Positions 54,717-62,659 of a DNA stretch of 64,000 nt are shown one piece after another. Position 1 is the stretch's first letter, and the number at the start of each line of letters is the position of its first letter. The translations under genes and the position numbers were made by a program. The stretch is taken from NCBI RefSeq assembly GCF_001293645.1, contig NZ_LBMD01000021.1:20290-84289 (forward strand). The letters run 5' to 3'. The notes beneath the pieces are model-generated. The model was not told the DNA's origin. It saw only the letters and a list, made by a program, of their open reading frames with translations, and did no database searches. Source of the DNA: Bacillus sp. CHD6a. Lineage in GTDB: Bacteria; Bacillota; Bacilli; Bacillales; Bacillaceae_I.

Positions 54717-55712
54717 TTAGATATTTAAAGTCACAACTGTTCGTCCTTTTACTTTTCCTTGTAGAATTTCAGATAATGTGTTGGGCAACTCTCTTAACGA
54801 TACTTCATTCTCTATTATCCCTATATCATCTGGCTTAAGGTCCGTTGCCATTCGATTCCATAAAGCTTCCCTAATGTCTTGTGGACAATATACAGAATCT
54901 ATTCCCAACAAATTGACCCCCCTAAGAATGAAAGGGAAAACGGTTGTTGGTACTTCTGTACCTCCAGTTAAACCACTTACTGCGACAGATCCTCCGTATT
55001 TCATGTTGCTTAAAATGGAAGCTAATGTCTTACCGCCGACAGGATCCACTGCACCTGCCCATAATTGCTTTCCTATCGGCCTAACTTTTTCTGGTGTTAC
55101 ATCTTGGCGAGATATTACTTCTTTTGCGCCTAATTTCATTAAAAAATCATATTCAGATTCTTTACCTGTACTTGCAACTACATGATAATGACGTTTAGCA
55201 AGCATTGAAACGGCCATACTCCCTACCCCGCCCGTTGCTCCAGTAACTAAAACAGGACCTTTTTCAGGTGTTAATCCGTTTTTCTCCAACTGATGAATGG
55301 ATAAGGCTGCTGTAAATCCCGCAGTCCCAAAGGCCATAGCCTCTTTTAACGTTAAATTTTCTGGCAATGGCACTACCCAATCTCCAGGAACTCTCGCATA
55401 TTCACTGTAACCACCATAATGAGAAACACCTAACTCATAACTCGTTACAATGACTTTATCACCTTCCTTATAACGATAGTCAGTTGAAGAAGTGACTATT
55501 CCTGCCAGATCAATTCCTGGAACAAAAGGATAGGACTGTACAATCTTTCCGTTTGGAATAGATGCTAAACCATCTTTATAATTTACGCTTGAGTAATGTA
55601 CTTTTATCGTCACATCTCCGTTAGGTAAGTCATCAAAAGATAATGATTCTACATTCATAGAGAAATTTTCTTCCGTTTTATTCACTACAAGAGCATTAAA
55701 ATTACTAGACAA
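54717..55712 (-). CDS. YhdH/AcuI-type NADPH-dependent acrylyl-CoA reductase-like protein
   Basis: A 331-residue MDR-family oxidoreductase. Early conserved NYKDGLASIPNGKIVQSYPFVPGIDLAGIV near 45-75 and the NADP loop VLVTGATGGVGSMAVSMLAK near 149-168 are typical of YhdH-like enzymes. AMAFGTAGFTAALSI is the other family block. It has no zinc motif. The neighbouring divergent TetR gene and shared operator suggest that its expression is induced by a reactive acyl or carbonyl compound. Confidence 0.85.
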   Translation of the reverse strand: MSSNFNALVVNKTEENFSMNVESLSFDDLPNGDVTIKVHYSSVNYKDGLASIPNGKIVQSYPFVPGIDLAGIVTSSTDYRYKEGDKVIVTSYELGVSHYGGYSEYARVPGDWVVPLPENLTLKEAMAFGTAGFTAALSIHQLEKNGLTPEKGPVLVTGATGGVGSMAVSMLAKRHYHVVASTGKESEYDFLMKLGAKEVISRQDVTPEKVRPIGKQLWAGAVDPVGGKTLASILSNMKYGGSVAVSGLTGGTEVPTTVFPFILRGVNLLGIDSVYCPQDIREALWNRMATDLKPDDIGIIENEVSLRELPNTLSEILQGKVKGRTVVTLNI

Positions 55713-55769
55713 TGTAAGATTCCCCTTTCAATTGAAATGTTTTCTTAAATACTACATGTATCATAGTAT

Positions 55770-55815
55770 ATTTTATTCTGACCGGTCAACTTATTTTATC
55801 TGGTCAGTATAAAAT
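55770..55815. promoter_or_regulatory. TetR-type operator between reductase and regulator genes
   Basis: Arms ATTTTATTCTGACC (55770-55783) and GGTCAGTATAAAAT (55802-55815) are inverted with one mismatch. A second palindrome GACCGGTC is at 55780-55787. The site is in the divergent spacer, overlapping probable -10/-35 regions of both genes, and is the likely target of the TetR protein. Confidence 0.65.
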
Positions 55816-55879
55816 GCTTAAGTATCATCAAAATATTTTATATAATGTATTTAGGTTAACAATGAGGAGACTTGATAAG

Positions 55880-56473
55880 ATGTCAAAAAAAGCGGAACAA
55901 AGACGCAAACAAATATTAAAAGCTGCCTTTCAAGCTGCATCTGAGAAAGGTTACGAATCAGTTACACTGCAAGATATTGCTGATTATGCAAATGTTAGCA
56001 AAGGAGTAACAAACTATTATTTTGAAAATAAAGCTGATGTTTTTGCTCAATTACTTGAGTGGATTACGACAAGAATTTATGAAAAAGAAGCTAGATTTGT
56101 TGATGAAAAAGAAACAGCAATTGAAAAGTTAGAAGCTTATATAAATCAGGTCTTTATCAGTCCTGAAGAAAATAAAACTTTCTACCGAGTGTATTTAGAC
56201 TTCTTAGCACAGATGAAAAATAATGATCGTTATAAAGCAATTAACCAACAATTTTACGAAAACTGTTGGTCTATTGGAAAGAATATTATTTTACAAGGGG
56301 TGGAAGAAAATGTGTTTAGGGTAGATAATATTGAACAAACTGCCATCAGTATCCGTTGCATGATTGATGGTAGCTTAATTCAGTGGTTAATGAGGGATGA
56401 TGATAGCTTACATCATTACTACCGTACTATTTGTTATAATTCCATTCTTCAAATTCTACATTATAAAAGATAA
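55880..56473 (+). CDS. TetR-family transcriptional regulator
   Basis: A 197-residue repressor from the ATG at 55880 (after GAGGAG). N-terminal helix-turn-helix is SVTLQDIADYANVSKGVTNYYF near 31-52, the TetR signature. The C-terminal ligand domain (60-195) has IEKLEAYINQVFISPEENKTF and AISIRCMIDGSLIQWLM. Divergent from the YhdH-like reductase gene, it probably represses it and itself. Confidence 0.9.
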   Translation: MSKKAEQRRKQILKAAFQAASEKGYESVTLQDIADYANVSKGVTNYYFENKADVFAQLLEWITTRIYEKEARFVDEKETAIEKLEAYINQVFISPEENKTFYRVYLDFLAQMKNNDRYKAINQQFYENCWSIGKNIILQGVEENVFRVDNIEQTAISIRCMIDGSLIQWLMRDDDSLHHYYRTICYNSILQILHYKR

Positions 56474-56576
56474 TCAGGAATTGTAATAGGAAAACAACTT
56501 TAAAGAGCGTTAACACATTACTAGTTAACGCCCTCAAACTTGCTTTTGCCACCTCAAATTCTGACACACTATAGAA

Positions 56577-57578
56577 TTATTTCTGCTTATAATATGTAAT
56601 TCCGAGCGCAAAGGCAAGCACAAGGCCTTTGACAATATCCATCGCATAATAGGGAACAGACATCATGACAAGGCCGTTTTGCAGAATACCGATTAATACT
56701 GCACCGATAAATGTCCCGAACGCATTCGGTTTGCCTGCTCCTAGTACGGCAAAACCTATGAACGCTGCTGCTACAGAATCCATTAAGTACGGGGTTCCGG
56801 CATTTATCTCTGCTGTCATGATCCTCGAAGCCAGCACCATTCCGCCGATCGCCGCTAATAACGCAGAAAATAAATATGCCGCTATTTTGTATTTATTTAC
56901 GGCAATACCCGAAAGCTTCGCCGCTTCTGCATTTCCACCGATGATGTACATAAACCTTCCATGCTTCGTGTAGGTGAGGAAAATATGAACCACCACAACT
57001 ATCAATAACATGATGACAATGATCCAAGGGACCTGACCAAATTTTTGAAATAATTGGCTGATGGTTCCCGTTGCAAATGTTCCGTCAGACATGACCATAT
57101 TTTGCGAAATAGTAGAACCTTTTGTATAGGTCAAAGCGATTCCCTGAATGATGAACATAGTCGCAAGGGTCATTAGCATATCAGGAATTTTCAACTTTAC
57201 TATCATAAAAGAATTGAAAGCACCTACTAACAGTGCTGCCGCTACAGCTGAAAAGACTGCAACTGCCGTATGTTGCGAAAACCAGACAAACATGGAGATT
57301 ACAATGGCATTGGATAGGGAAGCAACAGAACCTACGGATAAGTCGAAGCCATTTACAGTAAGGGAGATAGTAATGCCAATTGCGATAATTGTAACGATCG
57401 ATATGGACCTTAGGATGTTGATAACATTATTGGATTGAATGAATGCAGGGTTTGCAAAGGCAAACACGGCAATCAATACAAAAATGGTTATGATGGTCCC
57501 GTATTTATATAAGAATTGAAATAATTCAAAGCGGAAAACCGGCTTTGCATTCTCTTGAATTTCTATGTCAGTTTTCAT
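56577..57578 (-). CDS. Sugar-type ABC transporter permease (RbsC-like)
   Basis: The membrane subunit of an RbsC/BPD-2 transporter, 333 residues from the ATG at 57578 (after GGGGGACAAAG). About nine or ten membrane segments are visible. The conserved ITISLTVNGFDLSVGSVASLSN near 68-89 and VGAFNSFMIVKLKIPDMLMTLATMFI near 117-142 are typical. The cytoplasmic coupling loop GGNAEAAKLSGIAVNKYK (EAAxxSGI pattern) contacts the ATPase. It overlaps the ATPase stop by 11 bases. Part of the S-box-controlled operon. Confidence 0.92.
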   Translation of the reverse strand: MKTDIEIQENAKPVFRFELFQFLYKYGTIITIFVLIAVFAFANPAFIQSNNVINILRSISIVTIIAIGITISLTVNGFDLSVGSVASLSNAIVISMFVWFSQHTAVAVFSAVAAALLVGAFNSFMIVKLKIPDMLMTLATMFIIQGIALTYTKGSTISQNMVMSDGTFATGTISQLFQKFGQVPWIIVIMLLIVVVVHIFLTYTKHGRFMYIIGGNAEAAKLSGIAVNKYKIAAYLFSALLAAIGGMVLASRIMTAEINAGTPYLMDSVAAAFIGFAVLGAGKPNAFGTFIGAVLIGILQNGLVMMSVPYYAMDIVKGLVLAFALGITYYKQK

Positions 57579-59085
57579 TACTTTGTCCCCCAGTTGAAAA
57601 ATATAAAAGCTCTTGCTCATCTGTTTCTGTGGTGGAGAGCTCTTTTGTAATCTTGCCATCGTAAAGGACATACACCCTGTTGGTCAACCCGACAATCTCT
57701 GAAAGCTCCGATGAGGCGTAAAGGATCGCCTTACCACGTTTTGCAAGGGCGGCAATCAGATCATAAATGTCCCGCTTAGCTCCGACGTCCACCCCTTTTG
57801 TCGGTTCATCAAAGATGTAGATATCCGCATCAGAGACAAGCCATTTGCCTATCGCGATTTTTTGCTGATTTCCTCCTGACAGAGTGTGTACACTTGCATC
57901 AGATGATGGCGTTTTAATCCCTAAGGCTTGGATGATTTCCTGTGATTTATTCTTTTGCATTTTTTCATCAAGGAAATGTAATACCTTTGTGAACGCTTGA
58001 AGGTTTGCGGATACCAAGTTTGTTTGCACAGATTCGTGGAGGATGAGACCTTCTTTTCTCCGCTCTTCCGGGACAAATGCCATCCCGTTTCGTACAGCCG
58101 TTTGAGGATTTTTTAACTTAACAGTTTTCCCTTTGATTCGGATGGTACCATTAGTCTTTGGCGCATCCCCAAATAGCGCCTTGCACAGTTCTGTCTTTCC
58201 CGCTCCAACAAGTCCAGCTATTCCCACTACTTCCCCTGCTTTTACATGTATGCTTACATGTTTTACTATTCGATAGTCACTGAGCCCTTCTACTTTTAGA
58301 ATGGTCTCACCTATGGTCGAATCGTGTTCGGGAAACTGTTGCTCCAGTTTCTGACCGAGCATCCACTCTATAATCTTTTCTTGGGAGAGATTAGCCACCA
58401 TGTCCTGTTTCACTACTTGACCATTTCTCATAATTGTTATTTCATCACAAACCTCGATGATTTCTGGAATCCGGTGGGAGATAAAAATGATCCCAACCCC
58501 TTCCCCTTTTAATCTATTGATGACAGAAAACAGTTTCTCTGTCTCTCTGTTGCTTAGAGGTGCTGTTGGTTCATCCATAATTAAAAACTTACAATCAGTT
58601 GAAATGGCTCTTGCCAGGAGGACCATTTGCTTTTCTGCCAACGTAAGCGAGTTTACTAGACGCTTGGTTGATATGTTACTATCCAATTTTTTCAGGTGCG
58701 TTTCTGCTTTTCTATGTATCTCTCTCCAATGTATCCATTGCTTGTTCCCAGCGTGCTGCACCGTCTCTTGAAGCATGATATTCTCCGCTACCGTTAAAGT
58801 TGGAATCAATGCCGCATCCACTTCCTGAAAGACAATTTGTACGCCTGCCTTTTGGGAGTCAGTTGGTTTAGAAATGGATAGTCCTATGCCCCCAAGTTTG
58901 ATTTCTCCACTAAAATGAGTGTACGCTCCAGCCAGGACTTTCATTAACGTCGATTTTCCCGCTCCATTCGCACCGATTAAGGCATGCACACTACCGGGTT
59001 TTGCGGTAAATGTCACCCTGTCCAAAGCTTTCACACCAGGAAAATCTATGGATATTTCTTTCATTTCAAGTGTTGTGTTGGTCAT
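57568..59085 (-). CDS. Sugar-type ABC transporter, dual ATPase subunit (RbsA-like)
   Basis: A 505-residue protein with two ABC domains, as in RbsA/MglA. The first has Walker A GANGAGKSTLMK near 38-49, a weak signature LTLAEKQMV and Walker B KFLIMDEPTAP near 158. The second has GLVGAGKTELCK near 290, the signature HTLSGGNQQKIAIGKWL near 395 and IYIFDEPTKGVDVGAK near 422. Walker A of the second half has GLVGAGKTE, usual for this family. It starts at the ATG at 59085 after GGGGGAG. Confidence 0.93.
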   Translation of the reverse strand: MTNTTLEMKEISIDFPGVKALDRVTFTAKPGSVHALIGANGAGKSTLMKVLAGAYTHFSGEIKLGGIGLSISKPTDSQKAGVQIVFQEVDAALIPTLTVAENIMLQETVQHAGNKQWIHWREIHRKAETHLKKLDSNISTKRLVNSLTLAEKQMVLLARAISTDCKFLIMDEPTAPLSNRETEKLFSVINRLKGEGVGIIFISHRIPEIIEVCDEITIMRNGQVVKQDMVANLSQEKIIEWMLGQKLEQQFPEHDSTIGETILKVEGLSDYRIVKHVSIHVKAGEVVGIAGLVGAGKTELCKALFGDAPKTNGTIRIKGKTVKLKNPQTAVRNGMAFVPEERRKEGLILHESVQTNLVSANLQAFTKVLHFLDEKMQKNKSQEIIQALGIKTPSSDASVHTLSGGNQQKIAIGKWLVSDADIYIFDEPTKGVDVGAKRDIYDLIAALAKRGKAILYASSELSEIVGLTNRVYVLYDGKITKELSTTETDEQELLYFSTGGQSNEN

Positions 59086-59145
59086 TCTGCTCCCCCTTTG
59101 TTCAAGCATACAAACACTCTCTCCTGATGAAGAGAGTGCCTTTCA

Positions 59146-60261
59146 TTATTTTTTGTAATGCTCTTTCAACGTACTCATCCACTCTTCTAAAAAAGCATCG
59201 GACTCTCCCCAGCCCTCCACGACAGAAGTAAGGTTGCCCATGTTTACCGCTTCCCCTGATTGTTGTAGCTCCTCTTGAGAAATTAATGACGCTTCAAGAT
59301 CATATGTTTGCGGCGTTTCTTCGCCAGCAAGTTTTTTCGCGAGCAGGCGGAGGTTTACAGCACCGATTAATTTCGGATCCACTGCTGCTGTATATCTCCA
59401 AGGACTTCCTTTTGCACTGATTTCCTGCAAGTCTGCATTGGAAACATCAATTCCATAAATCTTGATTTCTTCTCTGCCGGCCTCTTTTAATGCACGAGCT
59501 GCTCCGACAGCGAATGCATCCCATGTGGCAAAAATGGCATCGATGCTTCCTTTAGGATGTTTGTTCAACATTGCTGCAACCGCGTTCTGTGTTTGAACCG
59601 AAGTATCTGCCGCTGCGACCCCAAAGCGTTCCACTTCAATTAGACCAGAATTTTTCTCTAACGTTTCTTGGTACACATTGTTGCGTCGAACCATCGGTGG
59701 GAAACCGTCCACCCATAGATACACCACATTCGCTTCCCCGTTGAAATCGTTGACGAGTTGATCAAGTGCCAACTTTGCCAATTCCTCATCATCTTGCGAA
59801 GTTAACGTAACACCATTAATGTTGGCCAGGTCTCCGTTAGAATCAAAAGTGACTACTTCTTTACCACTATCTATAAGCTGCTGAACACCTTCCACAGTGG
59901 CAGCGTCATCTCCATGTGAAATAATGACCCCGTCATAATCTTGGTTTACAGTTTGATTTATAGCATCGTGGAATTTTGCACTATCACCATTTGCAGTAAA
60001 CACATCCACTGTAAATCCAAGTGATTCTCCTTCCTCTTTCGCGCCAGCTAAAAATTGCGCAGTATGATCATCCCCGCCAATTTTACGAATCACCTTTATT
60101 TTTGCACCTTCTCCATCAGCAAACGTCTCTGGTACATTCTCAATCGGGCCAGTCGGCTTACTGCTAGCGGAAGTATCACCACCTGCGTTGCAGCCTGTAA
60201 GTAATAAAGCCGCTGTTGTTAACGCCACAATTCCCTTTTTAATAATGTTTTTACTCATCAT
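59146..60261 (-). CDS. Sugar-type ABC transporter substrate-binding lipoprotein
   Basis: A 371-residue lipoprotein with lipobox LLTGC (Cys near 24) and a periplasmic-binding type 1 fold. The N-terminal half has KIKVIRKIGGDDHTAQFLAGA and the YDGVIISHGDDAATVEGVQQLID block; the second half has SIDAIFATWDAFAVGAARALKEAG and IYGIDVSNADLQ. The fold binds ribose-like sugars or AI-2-like compounds. The upstream SAM riboswitch points to a methionine-salvage ligand such as methylthioribose; the ligand itself is not determined by sequence. Confidence 0.92.
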   Translation of the reverse strand: MMSKNIIKKGIVALTTAALLLTGCNAGGDTSASSKPTGPIENVPETFADGEGAKIKVIRKIGGDDHTAQFLAGAKEEGESLGFTVDVFTANGDSAKFHDAINQTVNQDYDGVIISHGDDAATVEGVQQLIDSGKEVVTFDSNGDLANINGVTLTSQDDEELAKLALDQLVNDFNGEANVVYLWVDGFPPMVRRNNVYQETLEKNSGLIEVERFGVAAADTSVQTQNAVAAMLNKHPKGSIDAIFATWDAFAVGAARALKEAGREEIKIYGIDVSNADLQEISAKGSPWRYTAAVDPKLIGAVNLRLLAKKLAGEETPQTYDLEASLISQEELQQSGEAVNMGNLTSVVEGWGESDAFLEEWMSTLKEHYKK

Positions 60262-60324
60262 TTGTACTCCCCTTTTTTGTGTAATTATCTTTCTTTAAAA
60301 CAACTAAAGTATCTAGAATCTAAA

Positions 60325-60436
60325 GCTGCTAATTGAAGCATGGAGCAAAATCCTGTGGGAGATAGGACTAGATGGAGACCCCTATGCTTACTGTAGGCTC
60401 CAACAGCACCCTTTGGTAAGCGGAAATCAACGGCGG
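60325..60436. repeat. Interspersed inverted-repeat element, copy D, reverse orientation
   Basis: The element opens AGCTGCTAATTGAAGC and ends AAGCGGAAATCAACGGC, the reverse complement of the ends of copies A-C. It is diverged (TGTGGGAGATAGG, GATGGAGACCCC, GTAGGCTCC blocks). It lies between the S-box terminator and the binding-protein gene. Confidence 0.6.
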
Positions 60437-60465
60437 TGTTTGTGCAGACCCCTACAAAAACAAAA

Positions 60466-60629
60466 AAACCTCTCCAAGAAAGAGAGGTTTGAGTACTAAT
60501 TGATAACAAAAAGACTTGTCCCTCTCTTATCTTTCAAAACATCACTGTTTTGCAGGATTTAGCACCAATTCCAAACGGAACGGTTGCTGGGCGTCATAGG
60601 GCCAGTCCCTCTGCCACTCTTGATAAGAG
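60466..60629 (-). ncRNA. SAM-I (S-box) riboswitch with intrinsic terminator
   Basis: On the minus strand the aptamer starts CTCTTATCAAGAG (P1 5' side at 60622-60629). It carries AGAGGGACTGGCCCTATGA, then GCCCAGCAACC, then GGTGCTAAATCC, and closes with GATAAGAG (60524-60531). These are the S-box core blocks in order. A terminator AAACCTCTC/GAGAGGTTT (60466-60490) with U run follows. The AGAGAGG of the closing strand can pair with the CCTCTCT of the terminator, giving an antiterminator. SAM should switch the operon off. Confidence 0.95.
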
Positions 60630-60665
60630 ATCGAAATATTTAGTTTATTAAAAGAATTAAGTATT

Positions 60666-60694
60666 ACTTTACCGCCTTAAAGGAGAGGTGTCAA
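60666..60694 (-). promoter_or_regulatory. Sigma-A promoter of the S-box transporter operon
   Basis: On the minus strand TTGACA (60689-60694), 17 bases, TAAAGT (60666-60671). The start would be about 30 bp before the aptamer. Confidence 0.65.
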
Positions 60695-60726
60695 TGACTT
60701 TTTTAACAAAATTTTTCAAAAAGAAA

Positions 60727-60750
60727 AAGCCTCACCATTAAGTGAGACTT
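60727..60750 (-). terminator. Terminator of the GH13 gene
   Basis: The stem AAG(C)CTCAC/GTGAG(A)CTT has a six-base loop and an A-rich run on the left that reads as U on the minus strand, 15 bp after the GH13 stop. Confidence 0.8.
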
Positions 60751-60764
60751 ATCCAAGATATATT

Positions 60765-62435
60765 TTACTTTGCTAGCACGTATACACGAGTTTCATAAGG
60801 CTTCAATGTCAATTCAGACACACTATTATGAGCAGCAACTTCATAGTTTTGAAGACGAAGGTCTGCAGAATCGACCTCAAGTTCTTCAAGCTCTACTGTT
60901 ACTTCTTCTTCACTCAAGTTACACAACACAACCGCTACCTTGTTATCAAGTGTTCTTGTATAACCGTAAACTTGTGTGTCATCTTCAAGGATCAAATTGT
61001 ATTCACCGTAAACAAATAATTCCTCTTCTTTACGGATCTTGATCATGTCTCTGTAGAAGCTTATTACTGAATTTGGGTCGTTCCATTGCTTTTCCACATT
61101 GATGGTTTTGTAGTTTTCATTTACACCCATCCATGGAGTACCAGTGGTGAACCCGCCGTTTGGCTCCTCATTCCATTGCATCGGAGTTCGGGAGTTGTCA
61201 CGGCCTTTAGCCCAGATGATTTCCATTACTTCTTGAGCATACTTTTCCCCTTTAGCACTCTCAATATCGTAAAGGTTCTTCATACCAACATCATCGTAAT
61301 CGTTAATGCTATCAAATTTAACATTTGTCATACCTAATTCTTGACCTTGATAGATGAACGGAGTTCCTTGCATTAAGAAATACAATGCACCAAGGGATTT
61401 CGCACTTTCTACTAGGTACTCTTTGTCATTACCCCATGTGGAAACAGAACGAGCCTGGTCATGGTTTTCAAGGAATAATGCATTCCAGCCGTTTCCTTCT
61501 AACCCTTTTTGCCATTTCGTTAATGTTTTCTTTAGTTGAAGAAGATCTACGCCGCCTTCTGTTCCTTTTTCCCAAAGACCAAGGTGCTCAAATTGAAAAA
61601 TCATGTTGAACTTTCCGTTCTCTTCTCCAACCCATTCATCTGCTTGGTTCAGTTTTACACCATTTGCTTCCCCTACCGTCATGATGTCATAGCGCGCAAA
61701 CGTTTGCTCTTTTAATTCCTCTAGATGCTTTTGAATTCCATCCACATTCATCATGTAGTCAAAAGATGGAACATAATCTAATCCTTTTGGATTTGGCAAG
61801 TCTGGGAATCCTGGTTCTTTCTTGATGTGAGATATAGCATCCACACGAAAACCGTCAATCCCTTTATCTAACCACCAGTTGATCATATCGTACAATGCAA
61901 AGCGAACATCTTTATTTTCCCAGTTTAAGTCAGGCTGTTCTGTTGCAAAGATATGCATATAATATTGGCCAGTCTTCTCATCCAACTTCCAAGCCGGACC
62001 ATTGAAAATACTTTCCCAGTTGTTCGGCTCTTTGCCTTCTTTACCATCTTTCCAGATGTACCAATCGCGTTTTGGATTGTCTTTAGAAGATGCAGATTCA
62101 ATAAACCACTCATGTTGATCAGAAGTATGATTAATTACTAAATCAATGATAAGCTTCATGTCGCGGTTATGCACTTCTTCTAATAACTCATCAAAATCCG
62201 CCATGTTCCCGAAGTCTTCCATGATATCTTGATAATCACTGATATCATACCCATTATCTACATTCGGAGATTTATACATCGGACAAATCCAAATAACATC
62301 TATACCCATATCTTTTAAATAATCTAGTTTAGAGATAACTCCTCTTAAATCACCAATACCGTCCCCATTGGAATCCATGAAACTTCTAGGATATACCTGA
62401 TAGGCAACTGCTTCTTTCCACCATATCTTTTTCAA
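60765..62435 (-). CDS. GH13 alpha-glucosidase / oligo-1,6-glucosidase
   Basis: A cytoplasmic glycoside hydrolase of 556 residues, the MalL/oligo-1,6-glucosidase or trehalose-6-phosphate hydrolase subfamily. The opening KKIWWKEAVAYQVYPRSFMDSNGDGIGDL is typical. Catalytic residues are Asp in DGFRVDAISHI near 198, Glu in TVGEANG near 256 and Asp in LFLENHDQARS near 325. A C-terminal beta domain follows. No signal peptide, so its oligosaccharide substrate must be imported. A LacI-type operator lies upstream. A trehalose-6-P function cannot be ruled out. Confidence 0.9.
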   Translation of the reverse strand: MKKIWWKEAVAYQVYPRSFMDSNGDGIGDLRGVISKLDYLKDMGIDVIWICPMYKSPNVDNGYDISDYQDIMEDFGNMADFDELLEEVHNRDMKLIIDLVINHTSDQHEWFIESASSKDNPKRDWYIWKDGKEGKEPNNWESIFNGPAWKLDEKTGQYYMHIFATEQPDLNWENKDVRFALYDMINWWLDKGIDGFRVDAISHIKKEPGFPDLPNPKGLDYVPSFDYMMNVDGIQKHLEELKEQTFARYDIMTVGEANGVKLNQADEWVGEENGKFNMIFQFEHLGLWEKGTEGGVDLLQLKKTLTKWQKGLEGNGWNALFLENHDQARSVSTWGNDKEYLVESAKSLGALYFLMQGTPFIYQGQELGMTNVKFDSINDYDDVGMKNLYDIESAKGEKYAQEVMEIIWAKGRDNSRTPMQWNEEPNGGFTTGTPWMGVNENYKTINVEKQWNDPNSVISFYRDMIKIRKEEELFVYGEYNLILEDDTQVYGYTRTLDNKVAVVLCNLSEEEVTVELEELEVDSADLRLQNYEVAAHNSVSELTLKPYETRVYVLAK

Positions 62436-62474
62436 TCTTGATACACTCCCTTATTAACTACACTTCACTATGAT

Positions 62475-62500
62475 AACGGTTGCACGATTGCGTAACCGTT
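62475..62500 (-). promoter_or_regulatory. LacI-family type operator upstream of the GH13 gene
   Basis: AACGGTT (62475-62481) and AACCGTT (62494-62500) are inverted repeats, and each is followed by TGCAC, so two half-site copies (GGTTGCACGA and CGTTTGCACAA) also read as a direct pair. It lies in the divergent spacer with the beta-propeller gene. A MalR-like regulator is expected. Confidence 0.55.
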
Positions 62501-62659
62501 TGCACAAATCTATAAAAAAAATATCACTTGGAATAATTCCACTACTTTACTATACCATCTTTTTCACTAATTTCAACTTAAATTCTCATTTTGTTTTATT
62601 CATGAAATGATGGTAGCTGGTAACACTAAGGGGTAGGAATATTTTAGGAGGACTTTATC

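Noticed and set aside
56505..56534. Terminator with stem GAGCGTTAAC/GTTAACGCCC
   Set aside because: The stem is real, but there is no U run on either side; kept only as a weak hairpin, not called as terminator.
60285..60509. 74-residue minus-strand frame
   Set aside because: It runs across the repeat copy D and the S-box terminator and lacks a start signal.
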